A stretch of 64,000 bases of DNA from Dacryopinax spathularia (taxonomy: Eukaryota; Basidiomycota; Dacrymycetes; Dacrymycetales; Dacrymycetaceae). Location: assembly GCA_037974965.1 (NCBI GenBank), contig JBBPFI010000002.1, positions 868,001-932,000 of the forward strand, in the 5' to 3' direction. Shown one piece after another: positions 10,942-22,414 of the stretch (position 1 is its first letter; each line of letters begins with the position of its first letter). Position numbers and translations under genes: made by a program. The notes under the pieces were generated by a model that saw nothing but the letters and a program-made list of their open reading frames with translations, had not been told where the DNA came from and ran no database searches.

Positions 10942-12681
10942 ATGAAGTACTTCTTCTCCGCTGCTGCGCTCTTGTCTTTTGCCTCGGGCGCTTATGCGCA
11001 GGCTGCAGCCTACGCGCAGTGCGGTGGCCAGTAAGTGGCTCCATACTGACATCATAAAAATAGACTGATGAACTGGCAGGGGTTTCACGTGAGGGAGCAT
11101 ACAACATCCAATTTTGCCTGAGGCTGACTCTAGAGCTGCAGTGGCTCCACCACCTGCGTTGCTGGCTATACCTGCACATACTCTAACCCGTACTACTCGT
11201 AAGTCGTGAAAGCGAAAGGCACTTTTGCGGAAGCTTACCTTCCGCCATAGACAGTGCTTGCCGAACGGCAGCGGAGGTGGTACGACAACCACGCATTCAT
11301 CAAGCACTACCACCAGTGTTCATTCTACTACTTCCACAGGCACCGCCACATCCACCGCATCGGGCTACAAGTCCACAACGACACCGGCTCCCGGCTCAGG
11401 CAAGGTCAAGTTTGCGGGCATCAATATCGCCGGCTTCGACTTCGGATGTGATACCTCCGTATGCTACGCTTCTGCCATGATGGAGAGAAGCTGATGCTGG
11501 GCGCAGGGCGACTGCACTGCTGCTGGCGCATATCCTCCCTTGACGCAATACTATGGCCCCGACGGTTATGGGCAGATGACCCATTTCGTCAAGGGCCAGT
11601 ATCTCCCCGCCTCTCATCCGAATTCCATTAATGGGCGCTGCAGATGACGGCTTCAATATGTTCCGCCTCCCTGTCGGCTGGCAATTCCTTACCAATAACG
11701 TTCTTGGCGGGGTATGCACTTTCGCTCACATTTTGTTTTCCGGGACTTCAGTAATGACTTTCGGAAACAGACCCTCAATCAGACGAACTTCGCAAAATAC
11801 GATACTCTGGTCCAAGACTGCCTCGGTCTCGGCGCCCATTGCATCATCGATATTCACAAGTGAGACCAGAAGGAGGAATGGGAGGAAATCCTCTGACATT
11901 GGCTTAGCTACGCCCGCTGGAATGGTGGCATTGTCGGCGAGGGCGGCCCTCCGGATTCTGACTTGGCGGCCCTCTGGACCTCGCTTGCGACGTACTACAA
12001 GTCTTCGTCTAACGTCATCTTCGGCATCATGAATGAACCACATGGTGAGCCCGTCTGCTCTCCCTGTTTAGCCAGACTCAACAGTCGCAGACCTCACGAA
12101 CGTGCAGACCTGGGCCAATACAGTGCAGGCATGCGTAACCGCCATTCGTAACGCCGGCGCTACTTCCCAGTACATTCTCATGCCAGGGAACGACTGGACT
12201 TCTGCCGCCACTATTGTACGTACACGCCTTGTGTGCCGCATCTTTGGCTAATATGTGGTAGTGGTCTGATGGCTCCGGGGCCGATCTTCTGAACGTTAAG
12301 AACCCCGACGGAACCAAGACCAATCTCATCTTCGACGTTCACAAGTACAGCGACAGTGACAACAGCGGCACATCGGCCACTTGTGTGACTGACAACATCT
12401 CAAATGCCTTCGGACCGCTTGCGGATTGGTTGCGCTCGAATGGCCGTCAGGCGATCAATTCCGAATTCGGTGGTGGAAACAATGCGGGCTGTGTCTCCTA
12501 CATCTCTAGCCAACTCGCCTATCTCAACAAGAATTCGGACGTCTACCTCGGCTGGACCGGCTGGGCTGCAGGCTCGTTCGACACGTCCTATGTCCTCTCG
12601 ATGGTACCGACCAACAACTCGGGTGTCTGGACCGACACTATGCTCGTGGCTCAGGCGCTTGTTCCGGCATTCAAGGGGTGA
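10942..12681 (+). CDS. GH5 subfamily 5 endo-beta-1,4-glucanase with CBM1 (copy 1)
   Basis: Ten exons: 10942-11030, 11080-11088, 11142-11198, 11251-11458, 11507-11594, 11644-11711, 11771-11859, 11908-12044, 12091-12215 and 12262-12681, giving 429 aa. Order: signal peptide (about 1-20, ending AYAQ), CBM1 cellulose-binding module (YAQCGGQGFTG to NPYYSQCLP), Ser/Thr linker, then the GH5 catalytic domain from FAGINIAGFDFGC. The acid/base is Glu246 in NEPHD and the nucleophile Glu358 in NSEFGGGNN. It is secreted and cleaves internal beta-1,4 bonds of cellulose, like Trichoderma Cel5A. Exon 2 is only 9 bp. Intron 5 appears to start with GC. The intron near NEPH is shifted relative to copies 2 and 3. 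Confidence 0.9.
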
Positions 12682-13400
12682 AAGGATGTTCTACCGGCCG
12701 ACAGATCTGGTAGGGAAGGTCCGAAGGAAGCCTTTCGCCCTACTTAGGGGTAGTTGATAGGCCCGAAATGCATCCGTGTTCATGTTTGCTTGTGACACGA
12801 AACGACAGGGGACTGGATCATCCTCATGCCGCGAGAGGAGAAGTTCCCTTGGTCCTGGGTCATGCGCAGGATTTCGATGATGCCATCTTCTTTGTCAGGC
12901 CAGCTTTTTGGATACACTGAGGTGCTGCCGACCTGCAGCATGCACGCTCTCGAGTGGTGGCTTTGGCTGGGCGGATCTTGACTCAACCGAATTCTTGTTC
13001 AGTACAAGACTCCTGACAAAGAGCCTGGCAGTGTCTTGGTACCGACATTCTTCGTTCCGACCTACGCTTGCTCAAGCTGATCTCGTGAAGCTGATCTCGT
13101 GATTGATTGGAAAGTCTTGCTGGCAGAAAGGCCCTTCCTGCTCGTGAATAACCGGGTCAAGGTCAGGGTTGTTTACAATGCAGCGTTGTCTGCGCAGCTG
13201 CCCTCGTCGGTGTCCCTGCCCAACAAGGGAAGGGGCAATACGCTGCCAACGCTAGTGTGCTGCACGACCGAAAGTCATCTCACCCGACAAAACTCCGCGC
13301 AGCAGAACTCGGGACGTACGGAGGACATGCTCGCCTCGATTCTCGCAGGTTCCTATGCAAGGCGACCTGCACATTGTCGGTGCCGTGGTCTTCACGCAGA
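12682..13400. other. Intergenic between endoglucanases 1 and 2
   Basis: No gene is seen. It contains a 14-bp tandem duplication and the promoter of copy 2. Confidence 0.4.
13074..13101 (+). repeat. 14-bp tandem duplication
   Basis: AAGCTGATCTCGTG occurs twice without a gap, about 380 bp upstream of endoglucanase 2. It looks like a recent small duplication. Confidence 0.8.
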
Positions 13401-13408
13401 TATATAAG
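13401..13408 (+). promoter_or_regulatory. TATA box of endoglucanase 2
   Basis: TATATAAG lies 80 bp upstream of the ATG at 13481, close to the spacing in copies 1 (73 bp) and 3 (77 bp). Confidence 0.6.
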
Positions 13409-13480
13409 CAAGGAGAAAGCCGCCCTAGGGAAAGCAGATCGAGTCAAGACTGCCTTCGCATTCAAGATTTGAACTGAAAC

Positions 13481-15181
13481 ATGAAGTACCTCATCTCGAG
13501 TGCTGCGCTTTTGTCGCTCGCGTCTCGTGCGTATGGTCAAGCAGCAGCCTATGCTCAGTGTGGTGGACAGTAAGCCACTTTTTTCAAAACACCCTTTGCG
13601 CAACCAACTGATGACGTTGCAGGGGTTTCACGTGAGCATTCCCCAGACCTAGTGTGCGTTGGGTATTAATAGAAAGACAGCGGATCCACTACTTGTGTTA
13701 CCGGATATACGTGCACGTATTCGAACCCATACTACTCGTAAGGAACTCGTCAGTTCTATCATAGCTGTCGCCATATTGAAACTCGATATAGCCAATGTCT
13801 TCCGACTGGTAGTGCTGGCACCACGACCACCACCACGTCCTCGACTACTCCCGCCTCAACCCCTGCTCCTGGTTCTGGCAAGGTCAAGTTTGCCGGTATC
13901 AACATTGCGGGCTTCGACTTCGGATGTGACACTTCTGTAAGTGATGAACTATCACAGCCCAACGCGGCTCATTTCATTTCGACAGGGGGACTGCACCGCT
14001 GCCAACGCGTACCCGCCGCTCACGCAGTACTATGGACCTGATGGCTATGGCCAGATGACTCACTTCGTTAAGGGTCGGTGTATTGTCGATGCTTTGGATT
14101 CATGATCTCACGCCTCCCCCGCGCAGACGACGGTTTTAACATGTTCCGTCTCCCTGTGGGTTGGCAATTCCTGACCAATAATGCTGAGACCGGGGTACGT
14201 GTCCCAACGTTTGCTTGACAGTGACCAGGCGGATTCATGAGATCATTCCGTAGACCCTCAACGAGACCAATTTCGCCGAGTACGACACTCTTGTTCAAGA
14301 CTGCCTTGGTCTGGGTGCTCACTGCATCGTTGATATCCACAAGTATGTACCACATTCATGTCTTTCTTGAAGCAGTTCCCCTGATCTTACCTGCAGTTAC
14401 GCTCGCTTCAATGGCGCGATCATTGGCCAGGGCGGTCCCTCCAATACTATCTTTGCAGATCTCTGGTCTTCGATTGCTACCAAGTACGCCAATCAACCCA
14501 ATGTCATTTTCGGCGTGTAAGTCTCCTTCGTGCATCCCAATCATTTCTCTCTGACTCGGCAAATCAGCATGAACGAGCCTCATGACCTCAATGTGACTCT
14601 CTGGGCTGAGACGGTGCAGGCCGCTGTTACGGCCATCCGCAACGCCGGCGCCACTTCGCAGTACATTCTGCTCCCTGGTGATCAATACACCTCTGCTCAA
14701 ACTATTGTATGCTTTTCCCTTTTGACCACCGTAACATACGTGCTGAGAATTCTGCCAGTGGTCCGATGGCTCTGGAGCTGCCTTGCTGAACGTGAAGAAC
14801 CCAGACGGGACCACCACCAACCTTATCTTCGATGTGCACAAGTACAGTGACAGCGACAACAGCGGTACCTCCGCTACCTGTGTGACCAACAACATCGCCA
14901 ACGCCTTTGAGCCGTTGGCCAACTGGCTGCGCACAAACGGCCGTCAAGCGATGAACACCGAGTTTGGCGGCGGAGACAACTCCGGCTGCGTGACGTATAT
15001 TCAAGAACAGCTGGCATATCTGAACGAGAACTCGGATGTGTATCTTGGCTGGACGGGCTGGGCTGCGGGATCTTTCGCTGGACAGAACTATGTCCTCTCT
15101 CTCGTGCCGACGGAAACCAACGGCGTCTGGAATGACACCCTGCTTGTCTCTGAGGCCCTTGTGCCGGCGTTCAAAGGGTAA
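13481..15181 (+). CDS. GH5 subfamily 5 endo-beta-1,4-glucanase with CBM1 (copy 2)
   Basis: Ten exons: 13481-13569, 13623-13631, 13681-13737, 13792-13936, 13986-14073, 14127-14194, 14254-14342, 14397-14516, 14568-14706 and 14759-15181, giving 408 aa. Signal peptide (MKYLISSAALLSLASRAYG), CBM1 (YAQCGGQGFTG to YYSQCLPTG), a Thr/Pro linker shorter than in copy 1, then the catalytic domain from FAGINIAGFDFGC. The acid/base is Glu225 (MNEPHD) and the nucleophile Glu336 (NTEFGGGD). Exon 2 is again a 9-bp micro-exon with the same sequence. Catalytic exon lengths equal those of copy 3, so copies 2 and 3 are closer in structure. All introns fit GT-AG. It is secreted and cuts internal cellulose bonds. 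Confidence 0.92.
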
Positions 15182-16572
15182 ATGGATGTGGATTCTCGGC
15201 TGGAGGCGGAATGTACTGTATGTAGGCTCTTTGCCACCGGTCTACTTGTTGAGTCGGGGATCACTGTTAATGTGCATTCATTTCACACCCATGTCACTCT
15301 TGCATATGTTCCCCTCATTGCGCTGACCGGAGTGTGCCACTCACCGCCGATAAACGGCAAACGGGTTGAATAGGAGGGTCCGCTCTTGTTGACCTGGAGT
15401 TTCGATAAAGTAACAGGTTGGAAGCTCACCTATCCTACCAGGATAAGTCAGTCAATCTGGCAACGCCGCTGGGAGAAGCGCGATAACGACCTTCATCTCG
15501 TGGAAGAAATCAATTTTGAAACGTGTGCACACGGTTGCAATTGGAGCTGGGGCGCACGGACCCTGGACCGGGTCCGAAGCGTCCCTTAAGTTCTTACAAC
15601 CATCACACGCTTCTTTGGTGGCCGAACGCATCTCTACGTCCCACACTTCTTCTACTTTCGACTGTAAATGTGATCTGTCTACGGAGCATTCTCACCGGCA
15701 AGCAAGTACGATCATACTTCGTCGACCAACACGCAACGATCCCATTTTGCTCAATCGGGAACGTCAGGCGATACTTGCCAGGCCGCGGTCTAAGCACATT
15801 GTCGCCCGGATTGAACGGACTTTTCGGACAGCCCCAGTTTGGCTCTTCTCACCAAAGAAGCGATACTACAACAAGACATAGGAAATTGGCAAGTTTTTCC
15901 GCGGGCTGTGAAACGATCGATCACGATGATTTCCTGGCAAAATCCGACAGCTAAAGGCCTCCTCGGACTTCTCTACCACCCGTCCACGGCCGTTCAGGCT
16001 CTCATGGTAGGGACTGGTCACGGCCTCTCGCTTGCTGATAAGAAGACTCGCTTTACAAACAATGCGTCTCTTGAATCGGAAGTCTGGCGGAGTGGCGGAT
16101 GTTTCTACCTCCCTGCGACACCTGTTGATGACCGGCCTTTTTGGCAACCTCTGCTGCCGTATATTCTCCTGGAAGTACGCGGTATTGTCGGTGGCAACAA
16201 GAACCATGTGCACAGGTACTCTGGTCTCTCTTCGTGCTGTCTTGAGACCGTGGGTATCTTGCTATTGTGCTCGTGGCGCGAAGACTTCGGGAAGAGCTGG
16301 TACCTTGGCTATTCATAGCTACGTCATTTACAGCACGTTCCATGTGCACCCCTACCCTGTGGACCGGATTCGGGAAATGAACTTCGGAATGGGATGCGCA
16401 CGTACTTCTCCCGGCGGTGATATAGGACTGAACCCGAGGCTCTCGTACGTCCAATTTTCCGACATCCCGCCGCGCGTATTCCATGTTCCTGGATATTCCG
16501 TGTTGCCTCTTTTGCACACCTTCTCTATGCCGGCCGTCGCACACTGTTCAAGTTTTTGGACTATCCAACAGC
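15182..16572. other. Intergenic between endoglucanases 2 and 3
   Basis: About 1.4 kb with only short frames (up to 181 codons) lacking motifs or signal peptides. I see no gene or repeat; the right end is the promoter of copy 3. Confidence 0.4.
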
Positions 16573-16579
16573 TATAAAA
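16573..16579 (+). promoter_or_regulatory. TATA box of endoglucanase 3
   Basis: TATAAAA lies 77 bp upstream of the chosen ATG at 16650. This spacing, matching copies 1 and 2, favours 16650 over an in-frame ATG at 16596, which would lie only about 20 bp after the TATA box. Confidence 0.6.
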
Positions 16580-16649
16580 TGGGCAACGATGTCTGTTGGA
16601 CAAGGGCAGGTCAAGTCGAACTAGCAAGTCTCGAGTGATCGAAAGCGCC

Positions 16650-17999
16650 ATGTTCGTCCCTGCTCTTCTCTCGCTCGCCGCGACTGGCGCTCTTGCCAAG
16701 GTCCAGTACGCTGGTATCAACATTGCCGGCTTCGACTTCGGCTGCGACACCTCTGTAGGTACTCCTTATCTCTGTCCCTGCCAAGTACGCTAACGATCAG
16801 CCCTGTAGGGTGACTGCACTGCTGCTGGCGCCTACCCGCCTCTGACCCAGTACTATGGCCCTGATGGCTACGGTCAGATGGAGCACTTCGTCAAGGGTAA
16901 GCTCTTGGCTCATGTGTGAGAGTCTGGGCATGATCTCACTACGTTGGTCTTAGACGATGGCTTCAACATGTTCCGCCTTCCTGTCGGCTGGCAGTTCCTG
17001 ACCAACAACGCAGAGAGCGGTGTAAGCCAACTTCCCCGATCATGTACGAAACATGCTGAACGATTCGTTATCTGGGGATAGACCCTCAACTCGACCAACT
17101 TTGCCAAATACAACACCTTGGTCCAGGACTGCCTTGGTCTGGGTGCTCACTGCATCGTTGATATCCACAAGTATGTCCTCACGGTTCCGGCATTCCGCCA
17201 TGCTGACGCCTGTCTAGCTATGCCCGCTTCAACGGCGCTATCATCGGCCAGGGCGGGCCGTCCAACACCATCTTCGCCGACCTCTGGTCCTCCATTGCCA
17301 CGGAGTACAAGAGCCAGTCGAACATCATCTTCGGCGTGTATGTGCTACTTGGAGGCCATCGCTATTATCATCTTATGTGATTCTAGGATGAACGAGCCTC
17401 ATGACCTGAACGTTACCGAGTGGGCCACTTCCGTCCAGGCGGCCGTTACTGCTATCCGCAATGCTGGTGCTACCTCGCAGTACATCCTGCTTCCCGGTGA
17501 CCAGTACACCTCCGCCCAGACCATCGTAAGTTGCTACAGGACGTATCGAAGTCAAACGGCTAATAAGGCTATTTAGTGGTCCGACGGCTCCGGCGCTGCC
17601 CTCCTCGACGTCAAGAACCCCGACGGCACCACAACCAACCTGATCTTCGACGTCCACAAGTACAGCGACAGCGACAACAGCGGCACGTCCGCAACCTGCG
17701 TAACGAACAACATCGCCAATGCCTTTGAGCCTCTGGCGAACTGGCTGCGCACGAACGGCCGGCAAGCGATGAACACCGAGTTTGGCGGCGGGGACAACTC
17801 GGGCTGCGTGACCTATATCCAGGAACAGCTTTCGTACCTGAACAACAACTCTGATGTCTACCTTGGCTGGACTGGGTGGGCGGCGGGGTCGTTCGCGGGG
17901 CAGAACTATGTGCTGTCGTTGGTGCCGACGAACAACTCGGGCGTGTGGACGGATACGCTGCTTGTGCAGGAGGCGTTGGTGCCCGCTTTCAAGGGCTGA
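16650..17999 (+). CDS. GH5 subfamily 5 endo-beta-1,4-glucanase without CBM1 (copy 3)
   Basis: Seven exons: 16650-16754, 16809-16896, 16954-17021, 17082-17170, 17218-17337, 17387-17525 and 17577-17999, giving 343 aa. The signal peptide (MFVPALLSLAATGALA) runs straight into the catalytic domain (KVQYAGINIAGFDFGC); there is no CBM1 and no linker. The acid/base is Glu160 (MNEPHD) and the nucleophile Glu271 (NTEFGGGD), 111 residues apart as in copy 2. The catalytic introns are at the same positions as in copy 2. As a secreted endoglucanase without a binding module it should favour soluble or amorphous glucan. The first exon is built differently from the CBM copies: a new signal exon fused at KV. 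Confidence 0.92.
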
Positions 18000-18160
18000 A
18001 CGGTTTGGAGTGGTTAGTGGTTTGGATGTTGCGGAAGTGCTGAGGACCCGGTTCTGGTCCGATAGCACACTCATCGTCTGGTCGTGTAGCCCATAGTTCA
18101 AGTAAAATGGTTACCCCATTGTTCTTCAAGAGAGCGGGTCCTTTCTTCCATGCACACCGA

Positions 18161-18183
18161 TACACACACACACACTCACTCTC

Positions 18184-18253
<70 letters not shown>

Positions 18254-18254
18254 A
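18161..18254 (+). repeat. (AC)n/(CT)n microsatellite
   Basis: A short CA run passes into about 70 bp of nearly pure CT dinucleotides. It lies between two converging genes, 65 bp from the stop of the 228-aa gene. Reading frames through it are artefacts. Confidence 0.95.
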
Positions 18255-18318
18255 ACGGTATCAAGAAATAGTCAACACTACAGCTCACAACTCCTAACAA
18301 GAGAAGTAAAGAAGCCAC

Positions 18319-19129
18319 TCAAGAGCGAGTCGACAACCAGCTCATCCTCCGACTAATCCAGCTCCCCTCCGTCCTCCCACTCCCCTCAGCACTTTCACCA
18401 AGCACATCATCCTCACAATACCCCCAATCACCGCGCTCGATCCTCCTCACGTTCTTGCGTATAATCGGGTCGTCCTCCGTAAGCACACTCGCGAGAGTCG
18501 CGAACTGTCGAGCGGTAAGGGGGTCGTCGAACTGTCTTTCCTCTCAGCATCCGCCAATACAGTAACAGGAGAGGGAGAAGGAGACATACGCGGAAACACC
18601 ACCCCCTGACCTCCTCCTCCGGTTCCTTCAACCACAAACTGCACCCAACAGGCTGGTCCGAGTAGACCACAGGATGGGTCAAAAAAGCATCGAAGACCGT
18701 CCGCCCCCTCCGGCCTAGCTGCCTCGCGTGGATCCGAGGGCGAAGGGCCTCTTCGTCCGCGAAGAGCCGGATTGCGAGTCTGCCGACGTAGGACCAGTCA
18801 CGCCCGCCGTTGGGGAGGAGAGGGGTGGAGAACGTTTCGGCTACTACGACGCTTGGCAAGTCCGTAAGAGGTAGATGGTCTGAGTGGGGGTCTGGGCTCG
18901 CTCGTCAGCCTACTTCCTCCCACTTGATGACGAGAAGGTACGTACAGCTGGAAAGCAAGTCAAGGGGGATAACCTGCCCCATCCTCCTCTCTGGCGAATA
19001 TTCCCTCTCCCTGCCCTTTCCCTTCGTATCCCTCCGAGAAACCGTGCTCCTCATACTCTCCTTCCTCGCTCGAGCCCGCCGACGCTCACGAACAATGTCG
19101 AACGTCTCTGTCGAGCTAGAGGTGAACAT
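18319..19129 (-). CDS. Hypothetical protein, 228 aa
   Basis: Exons on the minus strand: 19129-18946, 18879-18590 and 18531-18319. All introns are GT-AG (66 and 58 bp) and the joined frame is open. The N-terminus is Arg/Lys/Glu-rich; a globular middle follows (VVVAETFSTPLLPNGGRDW, GRLAIRLFADEEALRP, HPVVYSDQPVGCSLWL), then an acidic, Ser-rich tail (GDWGYCEDDVLGESAEG). No signal peptide or membrane segment is seen, and I do not recognise the family. The core, with alternating hydrophobic strands and a DPLTARQFATLASVL helix, could be a PH-like fold, but this is only an impression. The start is the first ATG of the frame; an upstream exon is possible. Confidence 0.6.
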
Positions 19130-19915
19130 CCTTGACGGCAGTCGGGGTGGGGGCTTCTAGCGCGCTGAGCAGGGGGATATATGAGAGCGCTAGCGAGGAA
19201 TACGCCAGCTCAAGCGTAGTACGGGAGAATGCAAGGTGGCAGGTGATCACGGGTCGTCCATATCTCGCCTGAAGTCGCCAGTTATAGATCACCAGCACCG
19301 TGCTCCTCAGGTCATCAGCTCATCCTGCCATCGTGCGAGGGCCATGCCATAACGGCGCGCAGTCTGCGCAGTGTGATGCACGCGCTGTTGTATGTATGGT
19401 TAGGTGCCATTTATGGAAACTGGTGGGCTGGAGGGTTGGAAGTGTGAGGGGAGGAAGAAGGTCGGCCCGAGTGTGTGCGGTGCTTCTCCTGACACAAACG
19501 GAGGTTTGAGCGTCGAAAGTGAGGGTGGCGAGTATTGTTGGTATGGTTGTGCACCGCCTTGCGCAGTGGAATGTCGACGTCAGTTTGATGAATACTAACA
19601 CCGACAGGTTGATCCTGGTACACATTATTTGTGAATGAGATGAGCCGTGGCAGGGGATTCAGGCGTTGCTAGAAGCAGGCAATTGGGTGGTGGCCCGTGG
19701 GAGGAGATGGGCTGGAGGAGGAGTATATACCGTATATCCATTAGCCAAGAAACATTATTCTATCCACCACCGTCACACATCCACCACCGTCACACAGTCC
19801 CACCAGCGCTGCCTACCCATCAACCGCTATCCCCATCACTCGCCAGCCCATCTCAACCTCTACCAGCGCGTGTCACGCCACACTCCCAAACTGGCGCCCT
19901 AAGAAGCGCGGCGCC
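19130..19915. other. Intergenic, no gene seen
   Basis: Promoter of the 228-aa gene on one side and 3' flank of the DUF2009 gene on the other. A CATCCACCACCGTCACA motif is repeated at about 19760-19800. Nothing else is recognised. Confidence 0.35.
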
Positions 19916-22414
19916 CTACCACTGCCCATCAAACCCTACAAACCCGCACAACAAAAACACGGGGAAATAACGTTTCTTCTCAATGTTGCTGCACCAGTTC
20001 CAGGCGCTCGTGAGTCTTCCGTCTATGCAGGAGCCGGCGTCGAAGTATGAGTCGGCTGGTATGAGGATTAGTACTTGCTCTAAACCAGATACGTACGGGA
20101 GAAGAGAAAGCGAGCGAGCGAGCGAGCGAGAGAGGAAGTGAATGGGGGAGATGGCAGAGAAGGGAGAGGGGTGATAGGGTGTTAAAGAGAGGGAGGGAGC
20201 GAGAAGGGGTCGTGTTGGGGAGTGCGGAGCAAGGAAAACAGAGGAGAAAGGGAGAGAGATTGTGGAGAGAGATTGTGAAGAGATAGATTGTGGAAGTACG
20301 TACCCCCCGAGCCATCAAACGCATGTCTAAAAAAATCACACAACACCTCCCTCACAAGCCTCTCCACCCCCCCAAACTCCGTCTCCACATACTCCCTCAG
20401 CCCCGCGCTCCCTCCACTCCCCCCAAACACCTCCGGTATGCGCTGTAGCACATTCGTGATCGGCAGCAAGATCCTGTATATCTGGCTGTACTTGTCGATA
20501 AAGAGCAGTGCGTTCGGGACGTTGTGGTCGCCCATGTGGATCACGCTGCTTCCGATCCAGGAGCCGATGTTTTGTTGGGCTTTGTGCAGGATTGTGTGCA
20601 TTAGACGGCTGGTTTTTGGGGCGGGTTGGACGCGGTTCAGGCCTTGCCCTGTGTCTCGGAGTCGGTAGGGCGTGGAGGGGGAGAGGAGGTCTTCTTCTGC
20701 TAGGGACCAGAGGCGGAACATGTCTATTGCGCGGGTTAGCTGGGCTCGCTTCCTGGCCGCAAGAACGGATGGAGGACGTAACGACGGGGATGGAAGGAAA
20801 GGAGAGGGAAGGAAAGGAAGGTGGAGGAGAGGAAAGGAGAGGAGAAAGAGAGGAAGTGGACGCACCATGCAGAATCTCCCTCCACAGCGTCAAACTCTGC
20901 AACACATACGCATACTGCTTCGCATGCTCATGACTCAACCTCGCCCCCCCCCTCCCAATCCTAATGCTCAAATTCCCATTCTCCCCCTTCCCACTGTGGG
21001 GATCAAAATACCTCCTCAGAAACCCAATCATAATTTCGCACGGATCGCGATTAACCCTTAGGAAAGCGTGGTTGTCCCCGATGGAATAGAGACACTGTTT
21101 GATCGTTTCCTGGCTGATGTGCCCCGTGGAACGAGGGCCGGAGTAGCGCGAGGCGAGCAGGTCGATCGCGCGTTCTTTGGACTTTATTTCTCGGGCGATC
21201 TCGTGTCGCGGACGGGTGCCGGCGATTATTTCGCGCGTGGCGAGCGAGATGAGGTCGTCTTTTAGCAGGTCGAGCGCGCCGCCTTCTTCTAGTACCGTGT
21301 ATACCGTCTGTCGCCACGTGAAGCAGGTACCGTCAGTCCAGTGCGGAAGAGAAGGCCGGCAGGAGAGGAGGAGTGAGGGAGGGAGCGGGACGCACCTTGA
21401 TCGGCTTTACACAGCTGAACTGGAGCATCTCCCTCACCTGCGGGTTCTGCGCGTCCATCAAGAGATACATCAGCTTCCCATACGTCGCGCGCATCTTGTC
21501 CGGGTTCATGATCTTAAACCTCCTCCCCAACTCAAACACGTCCTGGAACCAGCTCTCGTTCTGCGCAAAGTCCCTATCCGTGAACAGTTGTTGGCCCTGC
21601 TTGTAGTCCGCTGCGAGCAGCAGGCCGGAGAGGATCGAGCAGAGCTCTTTGATCTGCTGGTGGATCCGCTGGACTTTGTTGCTGTTGAAGGAGAGGATGT
21701 CGACTCTGTCTGTGTACTCTGATACGCTTAGGGCCGCTTCGAGTAAGCGGAGGTACTTGCGCTCGTTGAGCGTGAGCCGGACGGGGATGTATCGCGCGCG
21801 TTGGAGGTAGTAGTCCCCCGCGTGCTTGGGGTCCGCGACGGGTGCGGGGAGGAGCGGGGCTACTACACTTGCAGAGGGAGCAGACTCGGTCGACATGTCG
21901 TCCCCTCCGTCTTCGTCTACGTCGTCCGCCGTCTCCCCGGCCTTCCCCTTTCCAACAACTCCGGAGGCGACCCCGTTCGTACCGTTCACGACGACCCCGG
22001 CAGTCTTCTTCCTTTTCGCGGGCGGCTGCTCCAATGGCGTACTAGCGTGCCGCTTCCGGTTGCCTTTCCTGTGCTGCGCATGATAGCACACTTCACAATA
22101 ATCGTCCCCGCAGTTCTCGCAGTGCACCTGGGCAGGTTGGTCTACACGCCACAACACACCACAAAACAGAACATCAGCAACAGCTCTCTCTCATCAGACC
22201 TCCGGCGAGGGAAGGAACGGGACGCACCTTCGCACTCGATACAGAACCCATGCTTGACGACCGTGGCCTCGTCCTCCCCACTGCCTTCTTCCTCAGAGGA
22301 AGGACCGGTCATGCGCTGGTCCTCAGCAGACGGAGGCGGGAGCTCTTCGTCCAGGATCTTGGCGAGGGAGAGCGTCGCGCTGGCTTCTGGCTTGGCTGGG
22401 GCTGGGGCTGCCAT
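19916..22414 (-). CDS. DUF2009/UPF0652 family protein with B-box zinc finger
   Basis: Exons on the minus strand: 22414-22228, 22141-21396, 21307-20866, 20723-20304 and 20079-19916, giving 652 aa. Residues of about 54-90 form a B-box-like zinc finger (FCIEC, VHCENC, DYCEVC, H) that only becomes complete after removing intron 1. A linker with a basic KRKK stretch and acidic DEDGGDD follows. From about residue 160 to the end the protein matches the conserved UPF0652/DUF2009 domain, including RLRDTGQGLNRVQ, IHMGDHNVPNALLFID and the C-terminal GSCIDGRLTSAWNW and VGFDG. It is conserved from yeasts to animals but has no firmly assigned function. Intron 4 (224 bp) is long for this genome and purely repetitive in part. 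Confidence 0.85.
20112..20131 (+). repeat. (GCGA)n microsatellite in an intron
   Basis: Five copies of a GCGA-type tetranucleotide inside the 224-bp fourth intron of the DUF2009 gene, within a longer purine-rich tract. Confidence 0.85.

Noticed and set aside
18150-18356. Plus-strand frame through the CT microsatellite
   Set aside because: A dinucleotide repeat gives Ser-Leu alternation in any frame; not a gene.
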